Shown piece by piece: positions 24,974 to 39,000 of a stretch of DNA of 64,000 bases. Below the pieces are notes generated by a model. The model had not been told where the DNA came from, did not search any database, and saw nothing but the letters and a program-made list of their open reading frames with translations. Position numbers and translations under genes: made by a program. The DNA is from Dirofilaria immitis (taxonomy: Eukaryota; Nematoda; Chromadorea; Rhabditida; Onchocercidae): contig JAKNDB010000086.1 in NCBI GenBank assembly GCA_024305405.1, positions 929,001 to 993,000 of the forward strand. Direction: 5' to 3'. Positions within the stretch are counted from its first letter, which is position 1, and each line of letters starts with the position of its first letter.

Positions 24974-27900
24974 CTAAAACAAATCAGAAAATACTTGAAA
25001 ATTTAATGAGTTGCTGAACGCCAAGACGAATTAAACTATTGTACTGCACCAATCAAGAATAAATTAGGCTATATTACAAAAAGTCACTAAGAAAATAACA
25101 AAAAAATAGTTAACACTAATAAAACTTGCTCGAAGACATGCTCGGAAGACCAGAACTTCATACGTCACGACTGTTAGTAACAACAAATTCCAAACTGGAT
25201 GTAAAGCCAAATCTGAAACAACGAAAAAAGATATCAATTTAGCATTCAGCACTAAAATGGTTATGATTAACGCCTATACAATAACAGAGATATTATTTCA
25301 GTCTTATGCAACAATTAAAACCAACTTTTTTAAAATTCCACAATTTTCACAATATTATGAATGATAATAAGAGCGGGATTTTTCGTCTTCATTCAACAAA
25401 GTATTTTATCCATATTTTAATAAAAAATTTAGACACTCATTAAACACCTAATCACCATTGTCCAGCTAAATAACTCCATTATGTATACATTTTATGTGCC
25501 AATTATATTATGAACGATGTAATAGGATGAACCGCGAAATTCAGGAAACATGGCTCATGCTGACGTTTTGTACGGGAGAGCGAGAGTTGTTAATGGTGCA
25601 TGATGAGGGATAGGAAAGGTTGATCGAGAATGTATGTGCGTGTCATTTTGTGTGACATTGGAGGAATAAGTGAACAGTGATATGCCGAAGTTCATGCTGC
25701 CTGCTATGCAATGTTGAAAAAATGTCACTGAATTGTAATTCAGATGCAAAGTAGATTGACCAAACACTGTTTATTTATATTGAGACATAATGACATGAAA
25801 CAAAGCGATTATCATAAACAAATTCAAATAATGACTAATCATACAACACTTTAAAGAAATTCATGATAATTTGGAACTTAACATTTACAACCGTAGGAAT
25901 ATACTGTATGCATAATAGTATTGGCATGTTTAACCTGATAAGAAGTGAAACTAAGATGTCTATATCAAATAAGGTTAAGTTATCGCATAAAAATTTTTAA
26001 ATGTAGCTAGCTAATAATGATATAAACAAGCAGTGATGTAAATGCCGTACAAATCTTTAAGTGAAATAAACATCAAGAGAAACAACACTTATTCGTAAAA
26101 ATATTTACATAACGTTTGATTTTCAGCAAATCTGTCAATAATAAAATTGATCATTTTTATCTCAGTTACCACAAATCATTTGGATAATTTTAGTTTTCAA
26201 CTACGACAAGTCCTTAAAAATGATATATCATTAATATTCAAAAGAAAAAAAATCCAACCACTTCTTGAGATACGGATGTGGTTATGCTACTGCGAATAAA
26301 TTTAAAAGTTCTGCATAAAAAAGATAAATTTTAGTATTTTGCTATGTTTTGCAGTCGGTATAAGCAAACTAAATTAAATTAAATTCTTAAATCAATTGGA
26401 TTAAAAATATCAATAAAGCTAATTTAAAAAGTTGACGTTGATATTGCACCATCACTAACAGAGCCAAAATTATTTATATTAATTAAAAATTAATCAAAAA
26501 GAAATTTTTATTAATTAAAAACAATCATAATAAAGTTGCAATTAAATCACTTCTTCAAATCGTTATGGCGATACAATAATTGAATTAGCATTTCGTTGAT
26601 CTAATTCAGGCAGTTATAGATAACTTTTTTCCTATTCTATATAACATCTCTCATTCGTCATAGTTTAAGTTCAATTGATTTTTATAAATTTAAATGAGCA
26701 TCGTATCGAAAAATAATGATAATAAGGATTGTTTTCACCGAAAAATATCATTATTAAAAACACTCAATTTGGTGTGCATTGCTTTTGTTTATAGAATCAC
26801 CACTGCAAGAAAATTAAAGATTACGTAATTCAAGAAAAAAAAGAAAAAGTATCCGTCGAAGTTTGTGTGTTCCATCTTTAAGCTAACATAATCTAATTAA
26901 AAATAGAGTAGCTGTATAGCCTAGCTTCTTAGATTGACTATGATAAGCCATGTCGTTTATACTCGTTAGCGAAACATGCCATCCTTTATTGTTTATCATG
27001 GCCTGATATAATTTCGGAGCAATGCTATCTTATTTCTTTAGTGCATATTACGTATTGAAAATGACCTCTGATGTATTTCCATTTTCTCCACATTTAGCCA
27101 CATTTGTTGATGTACCTAAGAAGAAGCAAGCATCATATAATGGTAAAAATCTTGGTAGGCGATGAATCGATAATATTTTGACAGAAATTAAATTAACATC
27201 AACGAAAAATTATGAAGAGCAATTTCTCGAACCTGAGTGTCAATTATGGATCACACTTTCTTCGGACTTCCTGACAGCTGATAACATCTAACTAATTTAA
27301 CCGCACTATTTTATTATCAATATGCAAACTTAAGAATATAATTTAGCATTGAAAATGATTTCGGGATTTTCATCATTTCCATTATAAACATTTGATAAAT
27401 AAGGTATATATTTATATTTATAAATATATTATTTCTGGGAAGGTCTCAGCTGATGGGCATAATCTTCATTGGTCATTATTTATTTGCCACATTCGTTCTG
27501 ATTCAACAGTAAACAATAATTCATACTAAGATCACCAAATAGATGATCGCTAATGGACAAAAAAAATGAAATATTCACAATCTGCTAATAAACATTTGAT
27601 AAATAAAGTATAACATCGCTGCAAACAATAGCATGTTGACATGATCGGTTATTAAAAAATTTGCGGCGATACGACGAGATACAGCCGAGTTACAAATCTG
27701 CAAATTTGAATAAAACGTTTAATCATTTTTTATTTTTTTATTTCATAATTTGAATAAAATCATGGAATCATTATTATAGGCAAAACTTTTGTTATTTAAT
27801 ACTCATTATTCAGAGAAATAAAAACGTCTTGTATCTATAGAATACGAAATAAAACTATTTTGGGGAATATCAACCGGATACAAGAAATCATCCAAAGTTC

Positions 27901-28028
27901 AGCATGATCTACATAATATTTACTCACATTAATCGGGATTAATTTAAAATAAGTTTAAACCATAAAAATTCAAGTGATCAAGCGGAACTTCAAGTTCTTG
28001 TTTCAATTTGTCTGATAAGGAACTTTTT
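24974..28028. other. Intergenic region upstream of the PRELI gene
   Basis: The missing PRELI first exon should lie here. A stretch at about 25545-25720 is clearly richer in G+C than its flanks and could be promoter or 5' UTR, but no exon could be supported. The rest is A+T-rich with no recognisable gene. Confidence 0.45.
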
Positions 28029-30935
28029 CTAAATCATGTTCGATTTTCTAATGTTATTAAAAAAATTTGCCTTATTCAATTGTTGCAGACTTCGAACACT
28101 TCTTGAGGAAACCGCTTTTTCTACTTGTGTAATAGTGCAATTATCATTTGATGGACAACCAGGTAACGCTAACTGATATACTGTAGTTCCATTCTTGTAG
28201 AAAAACTATAAACTTTCAATAACTTTAATACTGAACTTGACAAAAATAAACAATAATGTAATGTGTTCATCAACAAATGTATTGATGATCTTGCGAAACA
28301 AGAATTGAAGTAATTAGTTTTTGTTGACAATACGATGCAAACCTTAATTGTAGTATAATTATTCGCCGTTTTGTATATCTCCATTATCGCACACGAAGCG
28401 TACGGAATAAGCAAATCGTTGCCAATATCCAGAGCATACATTAGGGCCAACAAAGTGCCATCATGCTAAAGCAGAAATATTTGTTATCTGAGGATCTATT
28501 GAGTGATTGATAGTTGATCGCTTATCTGCTGCCACTGATCACTTATTTATTGTCGAATAACTTTTTAGATGAAATAACGAAATGAAATAAGAGATATTAC
28601 TCGATTCAAATGATTGAAAGAAATTGATAATGAGTTTTGATAGTACATACGGCAGAATGCAGTTTGATTTTACGTGGAATAGTCGGTAATCCTAGCGATA
28701 CATTTTTGGCTCGATTGATCCAATCTTCCATCAACAATCCGCCACGTAATCGAGCCTTTCCTGGTGAATTAAACTCCGAGATGCGATAAATTCTCTTCAA
28801 ACTGTTTATCAAACCTATAGTCGTCTTATTGTCAAACTGAGGCCAAGTTTGATATACCCATAATGGTTGCGTCATATTATGGTCCATCTAAAAATGATTT
28901 TTTTCACATTTTAGTTCCCAATTAATTGCAATATTGGTTAATGAATGTGTAATAGTTGTAACAGCCTAGAAATTGTTCCCTATGCAAGTATTCTATTCTG
29001 CTCTATAAATGCTCAATATTTGCTAAATATTATTTCATAAATGCTGAAACAAATTTTTAATATTATTTTGAATGAAACGAAAAACAAACCTCTCTTTGAA
29101 TATTATATAACGAAGCAGCCTTTTTGAAATCTACTTTCTTGTATCCAGTAACATTTGCAAGGAAATTGAAGAAATGGGCATATTTCTCATTTATATTTCT
29201 GATTAATATTTCATTCTCTTTTTCAATCTCAAGATCATATGTTGGACAATCGAAATTAGTTGGTTTGAGCATCTGCAACATAAACGTTACTTAACTATAA
29301 AATTTTAAATGTATTTTCTGAATCTAAATAGAAACCATTCATTGCTACTTTCACTTGAAACGGCAATAATTATTGATAGTGGTAACAGAGAAATAAATCG
29401 CATGAAACTATTTGACAGCTAATTTTTATGAAAAGACCGACACTAATGATGATCAAGAAGTCATTATAAAATACTCAGAAATTTTACTATCAAAATGCCA
29501 TTCTTGAATATAACAACTTGAAAAGAAAGACGAAGTATTTTTAACATATCAATTTTTGATCTAATAGTGATTATATGATAAAACAACAAAAGTTATTATA
29601 TTACTGTGAAAAGAGACAATTTCATTTATCAGTATCATAGCAGTTAACTAGCAATCTAAATTGCACGATTAGGTTTTAAGATACAGCAATCTTGTAATAA
29701 CGAAAATTCCATGCAGTAGTAGCACGACATCTCCGTGGATTAAAAAAGCAATGCAACGTTTACAGCATCTGTAGTTGCAATTTGAAGTGGTATCGGTTGC
29801 CATTGTTCATTTCGTAGCCATACTTCTTGGCCAATAGCTGGAAAGAAACCACGAAGCATAGCTAATGCGCTGGCTATAGTCCGATTTGACTTCGACGATA
29901 CTATATTCACCTGAAAAGTAAATGAATTTATTATCGCAAATGAAGAAATAACAGCTCAGTGTTTCAATACTAAAGCTTCATCATTTTTTGTTAAATGAAA
30001 TTAGTAATTAACTGGAAATTTCCACCTGCTCTTATATTAATGTGTATAAATGAAGAAATGAAAAGTTTTTCGAGTTACAATTTACCCATTCATAAAAGAT
30101 TATTTTTTCAATCTTTTTAATCTAATTATATAGATAAGATAAATAGATATTTTACGTTTTCAATGAGTATCCGAATACATTTAAATTTAAAAAAAAAAAA
30201 GGAATGATAAGAAATTTTTTCATCAAATAATAACTGCTAGTTGATTTGTTTATTTTGCTCTAAAATTTCAGGAAAAAATTGAAATTTTCATCATCTCCTT
30301 ACTTTTTTAAATTAAGAGTGAGATTAAAAAGTTACCACTGTTTTGTAGTACTATTTCTCAAATCTTCCTTTTTTCTACACTTTAATAATCCTTATAAATC
30401 TTGAATTATAATGAAAAGTAAAGAGAACTTACATCTTCTCCTTTATAATTTGCTATGAATGAAGCGTATCTTCTTCGAAAGAATTGGCCAAGTTCATACA
30501 TTTGCATTATTCCAACCTCAAATGCACCGCGAAGATTTTAATCATATTCAAAACAAGGAAAAAGAGGCAAAATTTCCAATTTCATTTTAACGAGGGTTAT
30601 ATTTATTTAGAGTCAGAATGTTAGGACACTGTTAGCATAGTCCTCTTTTTAGTGAATCCCATTTTTTGATCCTTTCAAAATGAAGAACATTGATAACAAT
30701 GAAACTGAATAAAGCTTTCGAAAGAATCAAACATTTGTTATTTCGCCCCATCCTCTAGGCCATGCTGTTTCGTTGTATTCATCATTGGGATAGGGTAATT
30801 TGTTCGGTGCTCGATCACCATGTCTCCAGATCGCTTGCACATATATGAGCTTTTATCAGATCCTTCTGCGTCAACTAATTCAATCGGAGTTGCGCATATC
30901 ATCCAAAGCAAAATGATTCCGTATATATTCCACAT
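28029..30935 (-). CDS. Secreted histidine acid phosphatase
   Basis: Seven minus-strand exons: 30935-30733, 30516-30433, 29910-29764, 29272-29090, 28887-28651, 28465-28343 and 28205-28029, all junctions phase 0. The start [17 protein letters not shown] is a signal peptide. It is followed by the phosphohistidine motif [16 protein letters not shown], then [32 protein letters not shown], a mid domain with several N-glycosylation sequons, and the proton-donor motif [13 protein letters not shown], ending in a Cys-containing segment [13 protein letters not shown]. Order and spacing fit the prostatic/lysosomal acid phosphatase family, which hydrolyses phosphomonoesters at low pH outside the cell or in lysosomes. 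A reading-frame break lies between the signal peptide and the catalytic motif at an A run (30851-30854 as T on the plus strand); one more A would join them. The usual RS before the second conserved segment is SS here. Nematode relatives are gut or secreted enzymes. Confidence 0.93.
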
Positions 30936-33652
30936 ATATCTAACTCTCTATTATCCATTATTATCAAGCAAAAAAAAAAAAAAAAAATGCTACGCGATGT
31001 TACAGGAACAACAACAAATAAATGAATGAATCAATCAGTAAATAATTAATAAATGTAGGAAATATAGTAAATTCGCTAATATTAATTCTTACTGATAATT
31101 AACATATATTAATTAATACGCTTTTTTAAGCTATTGGGTTCAGGAATCAGAAAAGAAACTGAATCATAAGAATTGAATGTTGTCTATCTATTTGATATAT
31201 TTTGATTAATAGAATTCAAAAAAGAGAAGTAGAACAAGAGAATGTGAGAAAAAGAAAATGGAGAAGAAAGATATCAGAGAAAGTAGGTACGATAAATTAC
31301 ATTTTATGAACATGAAAATTATTTTAATAATCGAAATAAATATTTCAAAAATGACCGCCATAATAATAATTCGTTGCTTTCAATAATTGCCTGGAAAGAT
31401 TTTTAAGCCTATCATTTCCAAGCTCAAATCTTTATCCATTATATTTCTTCCTTAATCAGTCAGTAATCAAGATGACAGCTTTTTTTCGCGGACACTAATA
31501 ATTGGTGTTTACTTTTGTATCAATCAAATTAATGGAAAATTTTGTAAAAATAAGTGCTAAATAATAAATCTGTTATCGATATAAATAATCTAATTACGAA
31601 ATCTTTTTCTGTAGATTTCTTCAACTTTCAAAAGGATTTTCGCTAAAAAGAATTTCGCAAATCATTTGCAACCTTTCTGCTTTTTTAATTTAGTCTTTTC
31701 AATGAAGCAATGAAGCATTAAAAATTGGCGTCATAAATTAATTTCATAATAAGGTTAATATTTATCATTAATAAAATTAATTGATGGAAGAAAATTGGAG
31801 GTATACAAATAGAATTAAAGCATGTGTAAATGCCCAGAAATTTGAATCTTTCAGAATATCCTAAAATATATTGAATAAAATGCAAATTCTCATGCAATAA
31901 TTAATATAAACGATTGGCACCATGTCATTGAGAAATATTTTTCTTTCACTATGATAAAATCAGGTTTTTCACTTATGAGGTAGAGTAGAATGATCTATGG
32001 TCTCTAATTCACTTAACTTTCCTATTTTCCTATTTAAATATTAAAATTAGCAGGAATCCATTCCCTGAAATCATATAGCTAACTGTTATTGATGATCACT
32101 TAACAATCATGTCAAACGATAATTAAATGGTGAATAGAGAAGTCGCTAAATAAATGGCGATGTAACTGTCAGTTTGGAAATTTGTGATAATGTTAACGAA
32201 ATAAGTGTTCCAAAAGTGCTTTTTAAATGATAATATATGAATACAAGAAACACTATTTTTATTATCAACTTTATTCAACATTTGATTTTAAAACTTTGAT
32301 TGATTTTCAACACTAAGAGAAGCAAATTTGAAAGTACATGAGCCTTGTTTATTACAAAATGAATTAATTTAGCTTTTATGATTCTGCCATTAATCATTGT
32401 TAGCTAATCAAGTATTAGCAGGAATTATAACATTTCTTTATTGGTAAAATTCCATCTTCGTTTAACAACAAAAAATACAATCCATAACCTTTGAAAAAAT
32501 TTGATTATTTCGGAATTAGCATATCAGTAAAAAGATGTCATTCATAATAACCAAAAAGTATAATTTTTCAGTTTATTATGAATAAAACCTCATAAGTAAC
32601 TATCCATCCAACAAAGATAAGGGTAACAGATGCTATAATAAAAGAGTCTAAAAAGAATTACCACATTATGGTTCGTATCGGTAGTCATAGAAACTCAAAA
32701 TTTTGAATTAATTCTTCGGAATCAGTAAGTTGCTGACAATGATGTGTTCTGTTATACATTTGAGTTACTTAGGTATGAATAATCACTAATTACCTAATTG
32801 TCAATACTCAAAATGTTTTACTTACTTATTGCAATACACATCATATTAATCGGAAAATTTCTCACTTATTTCTCGACCAGAAATCATCTTTGCAAAGAGT
32901 CATATTTCATTCTTTTTTCCTTCCCTACAATCTTTTCATTACCTTCCTGTTCTTTATAAAAATCACTGGGTCATTCTTTTAATCCAATCTATTGCTTCGA
33001 ATTTGATAATATAGAATTATTATTTTTAACATCTCTCATACTATTTCATCAAAAGAATTTTTACTTCTCTATTCCGAAAAAAAAATATCTTAATTTGAAG
33101 AAATCAAATTCTCCTTCATATTTTGGCAAATTATTCGTATTTACTATCAAACTTCTCTTCATTTTATCAAATGCCATTGTTCAAAAAATGCGACTGACAT
33201 TTCGCCGAATAATCTTCGCTTGTGAGTTATGGAGAATGCACAGCTAAAGATCTGAAAAGGAATGATAAAATTATCAAACCAGTTTTCTTTTTTTTTTCGA
33301 AATATCTCATTTGCAGTGACAAACAGTAATGTTCAACGTATAATATAGGACGCATTATATTAGAGAAATTGCCAATCGTTCAGCCTTCATTTTAATGATA
33401 TGTCATTGTTACTGTCCTTCAACATTGTATCGTGATAAAATCGATTATTTACAAGCTAGAAATTTCAAATTTCATCTTTTATGCTCATTTTATGTTTATT
33501 AATTCATAGTTTAGATATGATAAAATAAATCTCTTCCATTCTTATCAAAGATAATACAACCGATAATAATTTGAAATTAAATTTCTTGCTGTGCCATTAC
33601 ATGCTAATTTTTATATTTAATTATCATAATAAATTGAATGTTCTTTATAGAT
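30936..33652. other. Divergent intergenic region, acid phosphatase / Shisa-like gene
   Basis: Promoter region shared by the acid phosphatase (minus) and the Shisa-like gene (plus). It contains an A run at about 30971-30987. Otherwise A+T-rich DNA with no gene, repeat array or RNA gene that I can recognise. Confidence 0.5.
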
Positions 33653-34637
33653 ATGCATTATATTATGTTGAAATTTGTATCTTTGTTTTTACTAAATTAT
33701 TTCAATATAAATTCGGCCCAAGTAATAAACGATTTACAAGAAATCATTACAAAGGTACGTGAATAATAATTAATTTTCAGCTTACGTTTGAATGATTTCG
33801 AAAAATTACTTGACTCATATAAAAATGTAGTCTATTCTTTTGTATGTTGCACTTCCTTAAATTATCGAGTATCGATTATTTAGAGTCAAAGAATTGTTAA
33901 GATAAGTTAATCTTCAACAAAAAAAAAAAATCCTGATATTCTCGGATCTAGAACATTAGCCATATCACCTCTTATTTCATTCATAATATCAAAACATATT
34001 TCCCAAAATCTTTTAATATAATACACTTTTATGAACATTAATTTCTTACGAATTCATAATTTTAGGACGATGATATTCACAAATATCTACACTATCTGTG
34101 GTGTCCACCGAAACTTCTCGAGATGATGTGTCCAGGTAATAATTTATTACTTTTTTCAATTTACAAAGAACTAAATATTACATATTTTACATGCTTTTGT
34201 GCAAAAATAATGGAATTATTATGGATGGAAGCAAACTTTCTATAAAATTATGCACTTATACTATCAAGTATCAAAACTATCACAATTTGTTTTGACAGAT
34301 AATTAAATTTAATTGAGATACATCCAATAACGTTCTGAAGTATTTCATTATCTAATGTCGATATGATAGTTTATTTGTTGTTGTAATTAATATGCATAAT
34401 ATTGCCTTACGTAACTGCCGAAGTTACGTGAACATTTTTGCAGACAATTCATTGACTTATTACTATTACTGCTGCGGTGATCTCAAAAATAGATGCTGTT
34501 ATGCAACAAGAACATGGGTTATTTCTCTCTGTTTAGCCGTGCCAGTGCTCATGTTTATTTTTATCGTAATTTATTTACTTAGAAAAATCGCTTTCATTAA
34601 GACGTATCGGTATGTTTCTGGAGAAAGACAAACGTAA
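33653..34637 (+). CDS. Small Shisa-like single-pass membrane protein
   Basis: Three plus-strand exons, 33653-33754, 34066-34135 and 34444-34637, join in frame to give about 121 residues. Exon 1 is a signal peptide (MHYIMLKFVSLFLLNYF) cleaved near NSAQ; exon 2 carries LHYLWCPPKLLEMMCP; exon 3 carries YYYYCCGDLKNRCCYATRTW, then a hydrophobic membrane span (LCLAVPVLMFIFIVIYLL) and a short basic tail. Two spaced Cys followed by CCG and CC before a membrane helix is the layout of the Shisa N-terminal domain and its relatives, which act as small adaptors on receptors. The start follows TTTATAG at 33642-33650, a likely spliced-leader site; ATG 33665 is an alternative. Family placement rests on the Cys pattern only, so function is unknown. 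It is too divided to appear as one open frame. Confidence 0.72.
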
Positions 34638-36078
34638 AAAAACGATAATTAATAAACGTTAAAAAAAAAAAGTAACTTAGGAACTTCTATTTCCTCCACG
34701 TCAAGACTTTAGTTCTGAGAGCAGAAGACACAGAGATTCTGAGATTTGAAAATAGAATTTCTTATTAGTAATATAAATCGGTGAATTTAGCATTTGTGAA
34801 TTTAGCATTTGTGATCAACTGTTTGCAACATTATTACATCTAAAAAGGAATAGAAAAGTTAAAGTCAAATTCAACTATTCGTATCGCTCATTACAACTGT
34901 TAATTTTAATGCAACATATGTAATTGTTATCGATCTCATCGTAGCGTTTCTTTTTTACTTAAATTTTTCAATAAATTATTCATATTTTTGCATTTAATAC
35001 ATACGATCATACGAATTCAGCCTATTTAAACTTCGGTAAATCACAGTGCACGAAATTTGAGAATAATTGAATCTCTAAATATATTTAATTTTAAAGCAAT
35101 CTATTTGCGTGATTTCAAATAATTATCAACGAATTATAATTTAACAATTTTTTAGTAGTTTGATATTTTTGCTTTAGTAAAAGTATTCTTGCATTTTGAT
35201 CGATTTCATTGCTAAGAGATATATACGCCTCTTATATAATTTACTGCAAAATGAAAAATGCAATTTTATGGTGATCTAATGGTCATTAGATAAGCATAAC
35301 AGCAAACACTATCGCCATTAGGAAGAAATTAAAGTTCAATGGATCGATTCCTGATGACAGTATTGTGAGTTTCTATCTCTTCACTACTTTAACTTCTTCG
35401 AGTTAAACTTGTAAATCTTCGTACTATAAGCGATGTAGTCTGTTTAACGTATACAACATGTCACGCTCATACATTCGAAAATGAAATACACATTATAATT
35501 TTCCAAAATCATATATTATAATTTTGAAAATAAAAAAAAAAAAAGAATTGTTAAATAATTTTTGCAACGACATATTCGCATAAAATTTTAATATACTAGC
35601 ATAATAGATATTTTACATATGAGCAATATGAGCAATAAATTTCTGCGATGAAATTGAAAGGTCACTTAAGAATTACGAAATACTGCTAAAAGTAAAACAG
35701 TGTCCATTCTCTGTATCATTATTTATTTAAAGAAAGAATTATGTAAATTATATCAAATGCGATTTGATAAGATCATGAAAGTACTTAGGCTCTCAGTTCA
35801 ATATCTTAATTCATGAGTACGAATTAGTTGGAAATTTATAGTGCTAAAATTTTAAAGATATTTTTTCAAATAAGACTTAAAATTGACAAACTTCATATTC
35901 AGTTGTTTAAAAACTCACAAAACTATATGAAAATCCAATCAAGTTATAAAAATATTGACGACGTGAGCATTTCAATTAAAGGAATCCAATGAATAAATTT
36001 TCGTTTGGAAAACATATCCACTCACAGTGACGATGAGTATTCTCATTGACTGTATACCAACAAATATATATGAAAAAA
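34638..36078. other. Convergent 3' intergenic region
   Basis: Lies between the 3' ends of the Shisa-like gene (plus) and the MOLO1-like gene (minus). It includes a 16-base direct repeat near 34785-34815 (TGAATTTAGCATTTG twice). No gene seen. Confidence 0.55.
34651..34656 (+). promoter_or_regulatory. Polyadenylation signal AATAAA
   Basis: AATAAA lies 13 bases after the stop codon of the Shisa-like gene and is followed by a run of ten A. It implies a very short 3' UTR. Confidence 0.6.
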
Positions 36079-39000
36079 TTAGTAAATAAAATCGGTACAC
36101 GTTTGCACTTCTTGTTTCCGTTTTGGATCCAAAAACGATAAATCTGATTCGGTATAGCCAATGGAGCGTTGGCCGCTAGAAGTTTCAATTGTTCGGGGCA
36201 ACAATATGTTACCACCTAAATGTGCAGCCATTTCGTTTATGCATTAACTCATAATACTTCACTCGCGGTAATTTTTGCAGATGATAAAATATATTAAAAA
36301 TCTAAATGGAATGTTTGATGTGATCCAACTCTTTTACTTTGTTTTGGATGGTAGGTGACATTGCAGAGGAGTGAACTATTCATAGTCTATGAAATTAGAT
36401 CAAACCTGATTTTACCGAAGTACTTCCTTGAATAGGAGATTCCAATCGTTTTGCTTCCAATATATTTTCTAATGATGAACTACCATTTATCTACAGGCAC
36501 ACAATTAGAGCATATTTCATGAAAATCAGTTTGTTTTGACAAATTAATCACTTGTTTTGAAATAAATCCAATTTTATGCATAAAATTTGATATAGATGAG
36601 ATTTGATTTTTAAGTAACTAGGCATAAATTATCTTTTGAAAACTGCGAAAGACTTCGGTCATTTCCACGAATGAGCAGCTCAAAATTTACAAGTTTAAAT
36701 CGTTAATAGAAAAATCAGTAATTACCTGAATTGAATCGTCAATTTTACAGTTATTGAGTCGACTTGTGGTAAGTGTACTCCTGGGAGATATCCCGCGCGA
36801 AATAGGTGAATGCAAAGGTCGTATTCGATTTTTTTGGATCGATGCTGGTGTAGCCGTATGAGATGAACTTCGAAGTGATCCCGGGTATATTTCTGCACTG
36901 AAGCCAGGCAAATGTGCCGGTAGGAGTGGAGTTCCTACAAATATCATCATTATTATCAGCATTTTATACAGCAAAAGAATAATTATTGCGGTTATTTAAA
37001 TGATTGATTCATTATTTTGATTCTCATTTCCATTCTTTTTTGATATTTGAGAAATACGAATACTTTAATTATAATATAATTTATTTTATTGCATAAAAAT
37101 ATGCCTATTATAAGCTAAAGTTTTTATACTGATTTACTGTAATATTTGTAATACTTATTTTTTATTGATTTACCGTAATATTTGCATAAAAAATTTACCA
37201 GAATATGGGGTGCTGTAAATACCATCTCTTAGTGTTCCATAAATTCGTTCAGGTGAAGGAGTAGCAATCAATATTTTTTTTGATCCATTCATTGTACCTG
37301 TCTGATATATTTCATCATCTTTTATGCGTCTCGCACAGCAGCAACAAAACTGAGCCAAGAACAATGTCAACAATAATAGTAGAATTAAAAGCACAATAAT
37401 AAGAGCCAAAAGAATCCAACAATCGGCTGAAAAAAAAAATAGCCTATACACTGTTGCACATTGGATCAAAATGGGAACTTTTGAAATTTCTAGGAAATAG
37501 AATTTTCACATCTTATAGATTGATTTCATGAGTAGTAGCTATTAATTCTTAAAAGACAACAGTGACTTATCAATAAACGTGAACAAGTAATTGGAACATA
37601 TAACTGAAATACATCTCAATTTGATTGATAAATCATTGTATTATCATCCGTAAGAATTGGACAGTTTGCCTTATTTTTTTTAAGAAAAACGATTTGCCTT
37701 ATTTTTTTCTTTCTCTATTCAAGAAGAAATCAAAATTATTCCATAAGGATATATTGTAATGCTATGAAATGTTTATTCGCCATTACAACAAATACATATC
37801 ATTATGAAAGTCAGTCTTCATTTATCATTTCACAGATCATTTATTTTTGCTTTGAATAAGCGAATTTCGCATAAAACGCTAAAAATTACTGATCTTAGCG
37901 GTATTCATAATGAATTTATCGGAAGGATTCTTGTTCATTTCCTACCTTTTCTCACTACTGGTTTTACATATTAATTTTCTAGATACGTAAGAGCGGGTTT
38001 TTATTTTATTTCTGAGTTTCGTATTTCCTTCATACTGTTTTAGAAAAACTCTCATTAAAAAACAGTTAATTTCGTAAATGTTTTAAAGTAGCTAATTTCG
38101 TAAGAGAATATGAAAAACATTTTAATTCCATAATCGTAAAAAAAAATATTAAGCTTAAAGTAATATGATGATATCAGTATTACAGTTAAACAGATAAGAA
38201 TAATATTTATTAATTATTTAATTATAAGCACTTATCAACGATATATTTTCAACAAAGATTATTCCATAAACACATATATTTAGAACGCGGTGTTCTATCA
38301 ATAAAATTTTACAATGATTCTATTCCAATATAAAAAAATGTTTTTGGCATCTACGTTGAGATTTCCCGAAGCAAACGTTAGAAGAAAATGAAAAGAAAAA
38401 CATTCAAAATCTTTTTTTTTTTGGATTTGGTAATTTTCAAAAATCATAAGAGGTAAGAATTTATGCAAAAATTCATCCTTCCCATGAAGTAATTTGCATT
38501 AAACTTGAATAAGCATTATACTAACGTGATACAATTAAAATAATCATACCATCCAAATTTCGGCTAGTTGCGTTTCCGCTTTCAGTACATTGTTATAATT
38601 CGACAACAGATACTGCAACGCCAGAGCGTCATCCGACGTTTTATCTGAAATGATGAATTATTGCGACAAATAACATTATGGCTGATCTGTCACTCATAAT
38701 AAATAGTCGTTATTAAATGATAATAAATGTTTGTATATAATCTTTGCAAAGTTCAATATATATATATATAGCGTACCACAGATGCTATTTTATTGTGATG
38801 TAATCTTAAGCGGATAAACTTTTTTATCTGTAAGCTACTTTAGCTTTCTTTTTTTTTCATAATAATACCAAAGTTTTAGTTACTCCATGTATTACAAAAC
38901 TGGCCAGAGAAATCAAACATGTTGTATACAAATTATAATAATATTGTAGATATTAATGATAATTTATAATATGTATGAGTAGTTTTGACGATTTATGCTA

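Noticed and set aside
33571..33762. Plus-strand frame starting at 33571
   Set aside because: The same frame is better started at ATG 33653 after a TTTATAG acceptor, giving a clean signal peptide; the upstream part is likely noncoding.
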